Shown: positions 1 through 6,657 of the stretch, piece after piece
Numbering within the stretch: the first letter of the stretch is position 1
Layout: the number at the start of each line of letters is the position of its first letter
DNA from: Methyloceanibacter sp.
GTDB taxonomy: Bacteria > Pseudomonadota > Alphaproteobacteria > Rhizobiales > Methyloligellaceae
Assembly (NCBI GenBank): GCA_016649675.1
Contig: JAENXG010000134.1
Span: 1-6,657, forward strand
DNA length: 6,657 nucleotides
Direction: 5' to 3'
The notes under the pieces: generated by a model
The model's input: the letters and a program-made list of their open reading frames with translations, nothing else
What the model was told of the DNA's origin: nothing
Databases searched by the model: none
Position numbers and translations under genes: made by a program

Positions 1-825
1 CGCCACCTCGTCGCGCGGGCCTTGGCTCAGCGACCGTTCCGAGAAGAAAACATCATGGCGGATGCCGAGCGCGGCGAGATCGTCCTCGATCATGGCGAGC
101 ATGGCCTGGAGCGCAGCGCTCCGCACGATGGGAAGCCAGGCCTCTTCCGGCAGGCTCAAGAGCTCGCTTCCATGCCGGTCGGCGAGCTTCTGGCCCAGGG
201 GTTTCAAATAGTCGCCGGGGTAAAGCCCTTCCGGGATCGCGCCGATGTCCTCACCGAGCGCCTCGCGGTAGCGCAGATACGCTGAGCGCGCGAGCGCATC
301 GACCTGCGCGCCGGCGTCGTTGACATAATATTCGCGGGTGACGGCAAAGCCGGTGAAGGCGAGAAGATTGGCGAGCGCATCGCCGAAGACCGCGCCCCGG
401 CAATGGCCGACATGCATCGGTCCGGTGGGGTTGGCCGAGACATATTCCACGTTCACCGCCTCACCTTGGCCGATGGCGCTCTGCCCATAGGAGGACCCCT
501 GCTCCAGCACCATGCGGAGCACGCTCGGCCAGAAGGCAGGTGCAAGTGTCAGGTTGATGAAGCCGGGACCGGCGATCTCGACCTTTTCGACGTGAAGATC
601 GGCGGCAATCAAGGGCGCGATGCGCTCGGCCAAATCCCGCGGCGGCTTGCCTGCGGCCTTAGCCAGCACCATGGCAGCGTTGGTGGCGAGGTCGCCGTGA
701 GAGGCATCTCTCGGCGACTCGAGCGTGATGCCCTCGAGGCTCGCGTCGTGCGGCACCGCGCCGTCATGCTTGAGCTGCTGGACCGCGGCGAGAACACGCC
801 CGTGAAACCCTGCAAAGACGTCCAT
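1..825 (-). CDS. argS: Arginyl-tRNA synthetase, N-terminal part (cut by left window edge)
   Basis: Class I aminoacyl-tRNA synthetase that charges tRNA-Arg with arginine in the cytoplasm. My own reading of the minus strand gives 275 codons that are still open at base 1; the family is usually about 550-600 residues, so roughly the C-terminal half lies outside the window. Residues 1 to about 95 form the N-terminal tRNA-recognising (Add-1) domain. The catalytic Rossmann fold follows, with the family block VEYVSANPTGPMHVGH at residues 127-141 and its HIGH signature present as HVGH (138-141). YYVNDAG near residue 166 is also typical of ArgS. The KMSK loop and anticodon-binding domain are not in view. 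The ATG at 825 is preceded by GGAG (complement of 831-834) with a 5-nt gap, a good Shine-Dalgarno site. The gene starts 29 bp after the dgt stop on the same strand, so a dgt-argS operon is likely. No frameshift is seen. Identity is very secure. Confidence 0.97.
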   Translation of the reverse strand, partial: MDVFAGFHGRVLAAVQQLKHDGAVPHDASLEGITLESPRDASHGDLATNAAMVLAKAAGKPPRDLAERIAPLIAADLHVEKVEIAGPGFINLTLAPAFWPSVLRMVLEQGSSYGQSAIGQGEAVNVEYVSANPTGPMHVGHCRGAVFGDALANLLAFTGFAVTREYYVNDAGAQVDALARSAYLRYREALGEDIGAIPEGLYPGDYLKPLGQKLADRHGSELLSLPEEAWLPIVRSAALQAMLAMIEDDLAALGIRHDVFFSERSLSQGPRDEVA

Positions 826-854
826 GGAAGCTCCGGGAAAGTGTCGAGCCGCGA

Positions 855-2084
855 CTAGCGTAAATCGGGGGTCGCGTCAAACAGGCGGCGATGCTCAGCG
901 AGCGCGTAGCGGTCGGTCATCCCGGCGATAAAGTCGCAGACGTGGCGCGCATAGGCCTGCGTCCCGCGCGCGGGCGCCTGCTCGCGCCATTCCTGAGGCA
1001 GAACGGCAGCGTCGAGGCTGTAGCGCCGGAACAGGTCCGCCACCACACCTTCGGCGTCGCCCATGATGCGCGTGATGCGCGGGTTGCGGTAGACGCGAGC
1101 GGCAAGAAAGGCGCGCAGCTCATCGAGCTCGCTCTGCACGGCCTCCGAGAAGGCGACCACCGCGCTTGCCGCATGACGCACGTCGCCGGCTGTGCGTGGC
1201 GCAAGCGCCTCAAGGCGCCGGCTTGTCTCGGCTATCACATCCTCGATCATCGCCGTGATGAGGCGGCGGTTCGCTTCGTAGAGAAGCCGCGGGCCGTCGA
1301 GCCCGGGATAGACCGAGCGCACTTCGGCAAGCGCCCTGCCCGCGATCGGCACCTCGCCGAGCTCAGCAAAGGTGAAGAAGCCCGCGCGGTAGCCGTCATC
1401 GACGTCGTGATTGTTGTAGGCGATGTCGTCAGCAAGGGACGCCGCTTGCGCCTCGACGGACGCGAAAGTGGCAAGCTCGAGGTCCTGCTTGGCCGAGTAG
1501 GCGAGCACGGATTCGGGAGCGGACTTCGTGGCCTTGGGCCCGAGCAGCGGCCCGCCATGCTTGACCAGCCCTTCGAGCGTTTCCCACGTGAGGTTAAGGC
1601 CGTCGAAGCTTGCATATTTCTTCTCAAGCTCGGTGACGACGCGCAAGGACTGGGCGTTGTGATCGAAGCCGCCCCCATCTTCCATGGCGGCGTCGAGGCT
1701 GCGCTCGCCGGCATGGCCGAAAGGCGGGTGACCGAGATCGTGGGCAAGAGCCAAGGCCTCGGTCAGGTCCTCATCGACGCGCAGCGTCCGTGCCAGCGAC
1801 CGGGCGATCTGCGCGACCTCAAGGCTGTGGGTGAGGCGCGAGCGGTAGTGATCGCCCTCGTGATAGATGAACACCTGCGTCTTGTAGTTGAGCCGGCGGA
1901 AGGCGGTGGCATGCAGAATGCGGTCGCGGTCGCGTTGATAGGGCGAGCGCGTGGCGCTCGGGGGCTCGGGCTTGAGCCGCCCGCGGCTTGCGGCCGGGTC
2001 GACGGCGTAGGGCGAAATTCCGCCGAGAGCCCCTGTCTTGGCGGGAGAAGCCTGATCACCTGTGCGGCGATGGTCGATTGACAA
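855..2084 (-). CDS. dgt: Deoxyguanosinetriphosphate triphosphohydrolase-like protein (HD superfamily dNTPase)
   Basis: Predicted cytoplasmic metal-dependent hydrolase that splits dNTPs into deoxynucleoside and triphosphate, limiting the dNTP pool. The 409-residue product has the standard family layout. The N-terminal block SRGRLKPEPPSATRSPYQRD lies near residues 33-52, followed by DRILHATAFRRL. The HD metal site is H86 (in RLTHSLEVAQ), H115-D116 (in LAHDLGHPPFGHAGE) and a distal Asp at about 219-220 (in SLADDIAYNNHDVDDGY). Length and motifs fit the shorter alphaproteobacterial Dgt-like group, for which dGTP specificity is often unproven, so broader dNTPase activity is possible. The start is TTG at 2084: no in-frame ATG or GTG lies between the upstream stop and the conserved block, and the residues before about 26 are poorly conserved. 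The ribosome site is weak: GAGG abuts the TTG and AGGA lies 12 nt upstream. argS follows 29 bp downstream; the Fe-S carrier gene is divergent. Confidence 0.95.
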   Translation of the reverse strand: MSIDHRRTGDQASPAKTGALGGISPYAVDPAASRGRLKPEPPSATRSPYQRDRDRILHATAFRRLNYKTQVFIYHEGDHYRSRLTHSLEVAQIARSLARTLRVDEDLTEALALAHDLGHPPFGHAGERSLDAAMEDGGGFDHNAQSLRVVTELEKKYASFDGLNLTWETLEGLVKHGGPLLGPKATKSAPESVLAYSAKQDLELATFASVEAQAASLADDIAYNNHDVDDGYRAGFFTFAELGEVPIAGRALAEVRSVYPGLDGPRLLYEANRRLITAMIEDVIAETSRRLEALAPRTAGDVRHAASAVVAFSEAVQSELDELRAFLAARVYRNPRITRIMGDAEGVVADLFRRYSLDAAVLPQEWREQAPARGTQAYARHVCDFIAGMTDRYALAEHRRLFDATPDLR

Positions 2085-2105
2085 CCTCGTGCGCCATCCT
2101 ATGTT
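2078..2105 (+). promoter_or_regulatory. Candidate sigma70-type promoter for the A-type Fe-S carrier gene
   Basis: A perfect -35 hexamer TTGACA (2078-2083) is followed after 16 bp by TATGTT (2100-2105), which matches the -10 consensus at four of six positions. Transcription would begin near 2111-2113, about 20 nt before the ATG at 2131, and this supports that start over the longer in-frame options (GTG 2062, ATG 2101). The -35 box overlaps the first codons of dgt on the other strand. This is a prediction from sequence only. Confidence 0.5.
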
Positions 2106-2130
2106 TCAATCAGGAGTGGCTACACCCAAG

Positions 2131-2463
2131 ATGAGCGAACCGTCCATTACATTGAGCGAGCGAGCGGTCCGCCGCATCGCCGACCTTCTCCGCAGCGAAG
2201 CGGCGCCCGCGTTATTTCGCGTGAGCGTCGAGGGGGGCGGCTGCTCGGGCTTCCAGTACCGCTTCGACCTGGTGACGGAGAGCGCGCCCGACGACCTCCT
2301 GCTCGAGCGCGAGGGCGCCCGCGTCGTGGTCGATCCCGTCTCGCTCGGCTTCGTGCAAGGGAGCGAGATCGATTTCACCGACGATCTGATCGGCGCCCAG
2401 TTCAAGATCAACAATCCGAACGTCACCGCGGCTTGCGGCTGCGGCACCAGCTTCTCGGTCTGA
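2131..2463 (+). CDS. erpA: A-type iron-sulfur cluster carrier/insertion protein (ErpA/IscA/HesB family)
   Basis: Small cytoplasmic scaffold or carrier that receives Fe-S clusters from the assembly machinery and passes them to target enzymes. With the ATG at 2131 the product is 110 residues, the usual family length. The three conserved cysteines are C38 in GGGCSGFQY and C102 and C104 in the C-terminal ACGCGTSFSV, the diagnostic C-x(63)-C-x-C pattern. FKINNPNVTAACGCG is the typical C-terminal block. The frame is open back to a GTG at 2062 and an ATG at 2101, but those would overlap dgt or lie in the predicted -10 box, and MSEPSITLSERA fits the family N-terminus. AGGAG at 2112-2116 is the only ribosome-site-like motif; at 14 nt from the ATG its spacing is long. 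ErpA, IscA and SufA cannot be told apart securely by sequence; no isc or suf genes are adjacent. IlvD, encoded in the same window, is an Fe-S enzyme and a possible client (inference). Confidence 0.93.
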   Translation: MSEPSITLSERAVRRIADLLRSEAAPALFRVSVEGGGCSGFQYRFDLVTESAPDDLLLEREGARVVVDPVSLGFVQGSEIDFTDDLIGAQFKINNPNVTAACGCGTSFSV

Positions 2464-2483
2464 CCCCCATTTAACTGATGTCT

Positions 2484-2517
2484 CGTCATTGCCGGGCTTG
2501 ACCCGGCAATCCATTCC
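2484..2517 (+). repeat. Palindromic repeat unit A (REP-like, left copy of inverted pair)
   Basis: 34-nt unit starting CGTCATTGCCGGG. It holds a perfect 9-bp stem, ATTGCCGGG (2488-2496) with CCCGGCAAT (2502-2510), around the 5-nt loop CTTGA. It matches unit B (read on the minus strand) at 27 of 34 positions. It begins 20 nt after the erpA stop, so it would fold in the 3' end of that transcript. No U-tract follows, so a Rho-independent terminator is not supported; an RNA-stability or REP-type role is possible. Sequences of this kind are abundant intergenic repeats in many Hyphomicrobiales genomes. Confidence 0.85.
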
Positions 2518-2546
2518 ACTGGCGCTTAGGCTTGCTGCGCGGTAAC

Positions 2547-2580
2547 GGCATGGATGCCCGGATCAAGTCCGGGCATGACG
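2547..2580 (-). repeat. Palindromic repeat unit B (REP-like, right copy of inverted pair)
   Basis: 34-nt unit in inverted orientation to unit A; on the minus strand it reads CGTCATGCCCGGACTTGAT and onward. Its perfect 9-bp stem is ATGCCCGGA (2554-2562) with TCCGGGCAT (2568-2576), around the 5-nt loop TCAAG. Six of its seven differences from unit A fall in three stem base pairs, and all three pairs keep complementarity. It ends 27 nt before the xthA start codon. The two units, 29 nt apart, could also pair with each other to form one long hairpin. Confidence 0.85.
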
Positions 2581-2604
2581 AAGTCCTTTTGGTTGTAAGA
2601 CCTG

Positions 2605-3386
<782 letters not shown>

Positions 3387-3390
<4 letters not shown>

Positions 3391-4397
3391 CGTTTGATAC
3401 CGGGCTCAGCAGCACCCGTGACGCCAAAGCCGACCGAGAGCCCGATCGGGGCCGGAGGTGGGGCGCCTGCCTGTCTTGCCGATGCGGCGCCAGCGCTGGC
3501 CGGCGTGGCCGATGCTGTAGGCGCCACATGCTCCAAAGCCTTCTCGGCAGGGAGCATGATCGGCTCGGAAGGCTCCGCCTTGGCCACGGCAGCCGCGGTC
3601 GCTTTGTGGCCGCCGCCCAATTCCGGCAGAAGCGCGTCGGCCTCTTTGCGCGTCTCGCTGTCGGACTTGGCGAGAGCCTCCTGATACAGATCGCCGATCC
3701 ATTGCGGCTCCTTGCCGCCGGCCGCGGCGTTCTCGTGGGCAACGGTGATCAAGGCAAGTCCCCTCGCCCGTCTCTGCCGCACTTCCTCGCCGCGCCACAG
3801 GAGCTCGCCGAGGGTCGCCTGGGCGGCAGCGTGTTGCTTCTTGGCGGCCATCGCGAGCCAGTTGACGGCGAGGCCCGGATTCTTCTCCACGCCATCGCCC
3901 GTGAGATAGAGGCGAGCGAGCTGGTACTGCGCTTCGGCGTTGCCGAAATAGCTCGCCGCATGGCGGAAGAGGTCCGCGGCATAAGCCGGATTGGGTTGGA
4001 GCGACATGGCGGGAACGCCGTCGAGAGAGTATTGGCCGAGCGCCACGAAGGCCTCGCCGACATAGTTGCCGATCGGGCTCGACGCGCTGATATCGGCATA
4101 TTGATCGGCAATCTGCTGGAAATAGGAGAACGCCTTGGCGTCGTCCTTGGGCACGTCGCGGCCGGCAGCATAAGCGCGCGCGAGCTTGAGCTGGGCGCCG
4201 AGCACGCCGCGCTTGGCGGCATATTCGAGCGCAGGAAGCGCCACGGCCGTCCGCCCCGTATTTAGGGCACTCACGCCCTGGCGGTAAGCCTCGGTGGCCG
4301 AGGCAAAGGGAGGCGGGTCATCGGCGCCAACGGCGACAGGACCCAACATCATGAGCGCTGCGACAGCGCTAAACGCCAGCTTGTTACACGTCCGCAT
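3387..4397 (-). CDS. exoR: ExoR-like periplasmic Sel1-repeat protein with Ala/Pro-rich C-terminal extension
   Basis: A 336-residue secreted protein if started at the ATG at 4397. Residues 1-25 look like a signal peptide: Arg/Lys n-region, hydrophobic FSAVAALMMLGPVAV, likely cleavage after VGA25. About four Sel1/TPR-like helical repeats follow (roughly 66-101, 112-151, 153-188, 190-225), with hallmark text such as AEAQYQLARLYLTGDGVEKN. The wording FVALGQYSLDGVP, then NPAYAADLFRHAASYFGNAEAQYQ, closely resembles ExoR as I remember it. In Sinorhizobium and Agrobacterium, ExoR binds and restrains the sensor kinase ExoS in the periplasm and so controls exopolysaccharide and motility through ChvI. 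The same role here is inference; no exoS or chvI gene is in view. Residues from about 262 to the end are low-complexity Ala/Pro/Gly-rich sequence, beyond the length of classical ExoR (about 268). The start lies inside the end of ilvD (14-nt overlap). A TTG at 4406 is an alternative start, less likely. AGAAG about 10 nt upstream is a weak ribosome site. Confidence 0.8.
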
Positions 4398-6108
4398 AGC
4401 ACGCAACTTCTACGCCCGCGCCGGGATGGGTCACCGCTCCGGTCCTTGCCGGCCCAACCTCGTTGGCATATTTCCACAAATACCCGCTCCGGAACGGGGT
4501 CGGCCGCGCTTTCCAGTCCTTCGCGCGGCCCTTCAACTCGACCTCGCTCAGCTCGACGTCGAGCGTGCCGTTCTCGGCATCGAGAACAATCATGTCGCCG
4601 TCGCGGATGAGCCCAATCGGGCCGCCAAGGGCTGCCTCGGGCCCGACATGGCCCACGCAAAATCCCCGCGTTGCTCCGGAGAAGCGGCCATCGGTGACGA
4701 GCGCCACCTTGTCGCCCATGCCCTGGCCGTAAAGCGCCGCCGTGGTCGACAGCATCTCGCGCATGCCGGGGCCGCCCTTCGGCCCCTCATAGCGGATGAC
4801 GATCACGTCGCCCTCGCTGTAGCGCTTGGCGCTGACCGCAGCGAAGGCATCCTCCTCGCAGTCGAAGCAGCGGGCCGGCCCGCGGAATTTGAGGCCCTTC
4901 ATGCCGGCGACCTTGACGATGGCGCCGTCGGGCGCGAGCGAGCCGCGCAAGCCGACCACCCCGCCCGTGGGCGAGAGCGGCGCGTTGGCCGGCCGCACCA
5001 CGTCTTGATCGGGGTTCCATTTAACCTTGGCCAGGTTCTCCTTCATGGTCCGGCCGGTCACGGTCATGCAGTCGCCGTGCAGAAAGCCATGATCGAGAAG
5101 GGTCTTGAGGAGGAGCGGCACACCGCCAGCTTCGAACATGTCCTTGGCGACATAGCGGCCAGAGGGTTTCAAATCCGCGATATAAGGTGTCCGTTTCATG
5201 ACCTCGGCGACCGCGAACAGGTCGAAATCGATGCCGCATTCATTGGCGATGGCCGGCAGATGCAGCGCCGCATTGGTCGAGCCGCCAGAGGCCGCCACGA
5301 CTGCGGCAGCATTCTCCAGCGCTTTCCGCGTGACGATGTCGCGCGGGCGGATGTTCAAGGCGATGAGGTCCATGACCTTCTCGCCCGCCGCCATGCAGAA
5401 TCTGTCCCTGATCTCGTAAGGCGCGGGTGCGCCAGCCGAATAAGGCAGCGCGAGCCCAATGGCCTCGGAGACCGTGGCCATGGTGTTGGCGGTGAACTGC
5501 GCCCCGCACGCCCCTGCCGACGGGCAGGCCACATGCTCGAGCGTGTCGAGGTCCTCTGCCGACATCTTGCCGACGGAATACTGGCCCACGGCCTCGAACA
5601 GGTCCTGCACCGTCACCGGGCGCCCCTTGAAGGTGCCCGGCAGGATCGAGCCGCCATAGATGAAGATCGACGGCACGTTGAGGCGGCACATGGCCATCAT
5701 CATGCCGGGAAGCGACTTGTCGCAGCCCGCCATCCCGACCAGGGCGTCATAGCAATGGCCGCGCATGGTGAGCTCGACGCTGTCGGCGATGACCTCGCGC
5801 GAGGGCAGCGAGGACTTCATCCCCTCATGCCCCATGGCGATGCCGTCGGTGACGGTGATGGTGCAGAATTCCCGCGGCGTGCCGTGAGCAGCGGCAACGC
5901 CTTGCTTCACCGCCTGCGCCTGGCGCATCAGCGAGATGTTGCAGGGCGCGGCCTCGTTCCAGCAGGTGGCGACACCGACAAAGGGCTGGTGGATCTGCTC
6001 GCGCGACAGGCCCATCGCGTAATAATACGAGCGATGGGGGGCGCGGGATGGCCCCTCGGTGACATGCCTGCTTGGCAAGCGGGTTTTATCGAACGTCTTC
6101 GCGTCCAT
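4384..6108 (-). CDS. ilvD: Dihydroxy-acid dehydratase
   Basis: Fe-S and Mg-dependent dehydratase of the IlvD/Edd family. It converts 2,3-dihydroxy-isovalerate and 2,3-dihydroxy-3-methylvalerate to the 2-keto acids that precede valine/leucine and isoleucine. The 574-residue product is complete. Visible motifs: C49/C56 in VATCWNEAAPCN, TDGIAMGHEGM (87-97), MAGCDKSLPGMM with C129 and K131, CPSAGACGAQFTANTM with C195 and C201, GGSTNAALHLPAIA near 275, YEGPKGGPGMREML at 440-453 and TDGRFSGATRG at 472-482 with the expected catalytic S477. C56, C129 and C201 are the likely cluster ligands, a set typical of the [2Fe-2S] class. Some sugar-acid dehydratases share the fold; the text here reads as true IlvD. 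The ATG at 6108 is the first start codon in the frame after the upstream stop, although the ribosome site is weak. The last 14 nt overlap the exoR-like gene. No leader peptide rich in Ile, Val or Leu is visible upstream. Confidence 0.96.
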   Translation of the reverse strand: MDAKTFDKTRLPSRHVTEGPSRAPHRSYYYAMGLSREQIHQPFVGVATCWNEAAPCNISLMRQAQAVKQGVAAAHGTPREFCTITVTDGIAMGHEGMKSSLPSREVIADSVELTMRGHCYDALVGMAGCDKSLPGMMMAMCRLNVPSIFIYGGSILPGTFKGRPVTVQDLFEAVGQYSVGKMSAEDLDTLEHVACPSAGACGAQFTANTMATVSEAIGLALPYSAGAPAPYEIRDRFCMAAGEKVMDLIALNIRPRDIVTRKALENAAAVVAASGGSTNAALHLPAIANECGIDFDLFAVAEVMKRTPYIADLKPSGRYVAKDMFEAGGVPLLLKTLLDHGFLHGDCMTVTGRTMKENLAKVKWNPDQDVVRPANAPLSPTGGVVGLRGSLAPDGAIVKVAGMKGLKFRGPARCFDCEEDAFAAVSAKRYSEGDVIVIRYEGPKGGPGMREMLSTTAALYGQGMGDKVALVTDGRFSGATRGFCVGHVGPEAALGGPIGLIRDGDMIVLDAENGTLDVELSEVELKGRAKDWKARPTPFRSGYLWKYANEVGPARTGAVTHPGAGVEVACYADV

Positions 6109-6283
6109 CTGCCGAATGCCCGGATGAGCTTCGAAGACAGTCAGGCGGCCATCCTCGCCACCGCTGCTAGTCGTCCCGCCGGTCGCTCCCTGGCCCGCCC
6201 GCCTCGCGTTTCAACGCAGCGAGGTGTTGCCGGCCGATGCTCCTCGAACAAAGCCCGATTTCCCAAAGTTTTATGGCGCAAAC

Positions 6284-6299
6284 GAGGCGAAAATGCCTC
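6284..6299. other. Small hairpin in ilvD upstream region
   Basis: GAGGC (6284-6288) pairs with GCCTC (6295-6299), and a G-T wobble closes an AAAA loop. No T-run follows on either strand, so it is not a Rho-independent terminator. It may be a leader structure of the ilvD transcript or chance. Confidence 0.35.
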
Positions 6300-6304
6300 A
6301 CTCT

Positions 6305-6328
6305 GTTGCAATTTAGATACAGTTGCAA
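6305..6328. repeat. Tandem GTTGCAA motif, possible operator
   Basis: GTTGCAA occurs at 6305-6311 and again at 6322-6328, with starts 17 bp apart. The core TTGCAA is itself a palindrome, so each copy could be a half-site or site for a dimeric regulator. The pair lies in the AT-richer zone about 200 bp upstream of the ilvD start, where a promoter is expected. No specific regulator can be named from the sequence. Confidence 0.35.
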
Positions 6329-6431
6329 AGATTCTGGTTGAAGTCGGTTCCGAGCGTCTAGATGTGGGGTCACCGCAGCAAAACACCAGAGGGCGCGCTT
6401 GGCCCCGTGTCATAAAATCTTCGCTCTATGG

Positions 6432-6459
6432 ATCCCCCACCGGACTTAATGGTGGGGAT
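6432..6459. other. Hairpin with 7-bp GC stem
   Basis: CCCCACC (6435-6441) and GGTGGGG (6451-6457) form a perfect 7-bp stem around a 9-nt loop. Flanking AT/AT bases add two pairs if C6434 is bulged. No T-tract follows on either strand, so an intrinsic terminator is doubtful. It could be part of a structured RNA or of a mobile-element end; neither is shown. Confidence 0.4.
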
Positions 6460-6572
6460 AGCATCATCTTCCTCGCATCAGCGCGTGACCGAGACCCCCT
6501 CCTCATGACGCCCCCGAAGGACAATGGCATGGGCCTGAATGATTGGCTCGCTTCGCCACCGAGCGATTGGAC

Positions 6573-6657
6573 ATGAGGCAGACGAGATGGATGCAGAACG
6601 AACACGCGAGCAACCCTCGGACCATGTTGGAGCGAGCCATCCGAGAGCCCAAGCTGC
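6573..6657 (+). CDS. Possible start of an unrecognised gene, cut by right window edge
   Basis: An open frame runs from the ATG at 6573 (or the ATG at 6591) to the window end; the visible part is 28 codons, beginning MRQTRWMQNEHA. Third codon positions are mostly G or C, as expected for a real gene in a GC-rich genome, and the orientation would be divergent from ilvD. Against it, there is no clear ribosome site for 6573. The only one nearby, GAGG at 6575-6578, would better serve an overlapping frame at ATG 6587, whose third positions are not GC-biased. A minus-strand frame also crosses this stretch (6656 down to a stop at 6427). I do not recognise the sequence in any of these frames. Confidence 0.2.
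   Translation, partial: MRQTRWMQNEHASNPRTMLERAIREPKL

Larger units (their letters stand above)
6109..6572. other. Long region without a recognised gene, upstream of ilvD
   Basis: About 460 bp with no coding sequence I can support. It should contain the ilvD promoter and 5' leader on the minus strand. The part nearest ilvD (6109 to about 6230) is GC-rich; from about 6240 to 6440 the sequence is visibly richer in A and T, as expected for a control region. A weak minus-strand promoter guess is TTCAAC, 17 bp, TATCTA (complement of about 6315-6343). Two minus-strand frames of 90 and 68 codons cross the area but overlap each other in different phases and show no family resemblance. I see no tRNA, riboswitch, attenuator or CRISPR pattern. 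Confidence 0.6.

Noticed and set aside
891..2081. 396-codon plus-strand open frame antisense to dgt
   Set aside because: Same shadow effect; dgt has all family motifs on the minus strand and the antisense translation resembles nothing I know.
2062..2463. Longer erpA with a GTG start at 2062, or an ATG start at 2101
   Set aside because: The GTG start would overlap dgt by 23 bp, and the ATG at 2101 lies in the predicted -10 box. The family N-terminus begins at the ATG at 2131.
2488..2510. Repeat unit A hairpin as a Rho-independent terminator for erpA
   Set aside because: The stem is strong but is followed by CCATTCC rather than a run of T. The structure is better explained as a dispersed palindromic repeat.
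6116..6125. ATGCCCGGAT just upstream of ilvD, identical to one arm of repeat unit B
   Set aside because: Only ten bases match; the second arm and the loop are missing, so this is probably chance or at most a decayed remnant.
6141..6413. 90-codon minus-strand frame (and an overlapping 68-codon frame, 6167-6373) upstream of ilvD as a leader peptide or small gene
   Set aside because: They overlap in different phases, show no family resemblance, and are not enriched in Ile, Val or Leu codons as an ilv attenuator leader would be.
4294..6576. 760-codon plus-strand open frame running antisense to ilvD and beyond
   Set aside because: It has no recognisable domain and is a mirror of the ilvD reading frame: in GC-rich coding DNA the opposite strand often stays open. 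ilvD on the minus strand is certain.
6505..6576. 23-codon plus-strand frame starting at ATG 6505 as a small protein gene
   Set aside because: No ribosome site precedes it, it is the tail of the open frame antisense to ilvD, and nothing marks it as coding.

Overview
The window is GC-rich DNA from an alphaproteobacterium, most likely of the order Hyphomicrobiales (Rhizobiales). Three things point there. The first is the cluster erpA / dgt / argS next to xthA, which I recall as common in that group. The second is a Sel1-repeat protein that closely resembles ExoR, the periplasmic regulator known from Sinorhizobium, Agrobacterium and Brucella. The third is an inverted pair of palindromic repeats of the 'CGTCATGCCCGG...' type, which is widely dispersed in Bradyrhizobium-like and related genomes. 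The species cannot be named from this sequence alone.

Layout from left to right. Positions 1-825 (minus) hold the N-terminal 275 codons of argS, which runs off the left edge. Positions 855-2084 (minus) hold dgt, a dNTP triphosphohydrolase of the HD superfamily with a TTG start, 29 bp upstream of argS and probably co-transcribed with it. Positions 2131-2463 (plus) hold an A-type Fe-S carrier (erpA/iscA family), divergent from dgt across only 46 bp; a good sigma70-like promoter sits in and beside the dgt start codon. Positions 2464-2607 carry two inverted palindromic repeats. Positions 2608-3390 (plus) hold xthA (exonuclease III). Positions 3387-4397 (minus) hold an ExoR-like secreted protein whose stop codon overlaps the xthA stop. 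Positions 4384-6108 (minus) hold ilvD, whose last 14 nt overlap the start of the exoR-like gene, so the two very likely form an operon. Positions 6109-6657 have no gene I can recognise; they hold a locally AT-richer stretch, two small hairpins, a tandem TTGCAA motif and an uncertain reading frame at the right edge.

How the genes fit together. Most are housekeeping genes: tRNA charging, nucleotide pool control, Fe-S cluster delivery, base-excision repair and branched-chain amino acid synthesis. IlvD needs an Fe-S cluster and is a plausible client of the A-type carrier. The exoR-like gene is the one envelope-signalling gene, and it appears translationally tied to ilvD. I see no previously undescribed multi-gene system. 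The points most worth a second look are the covarying inverted repeat pair, the ilvD/exoR-like overlap, the C-terminal extension of the ExoR-like protein, and the unexplained right-hand region.
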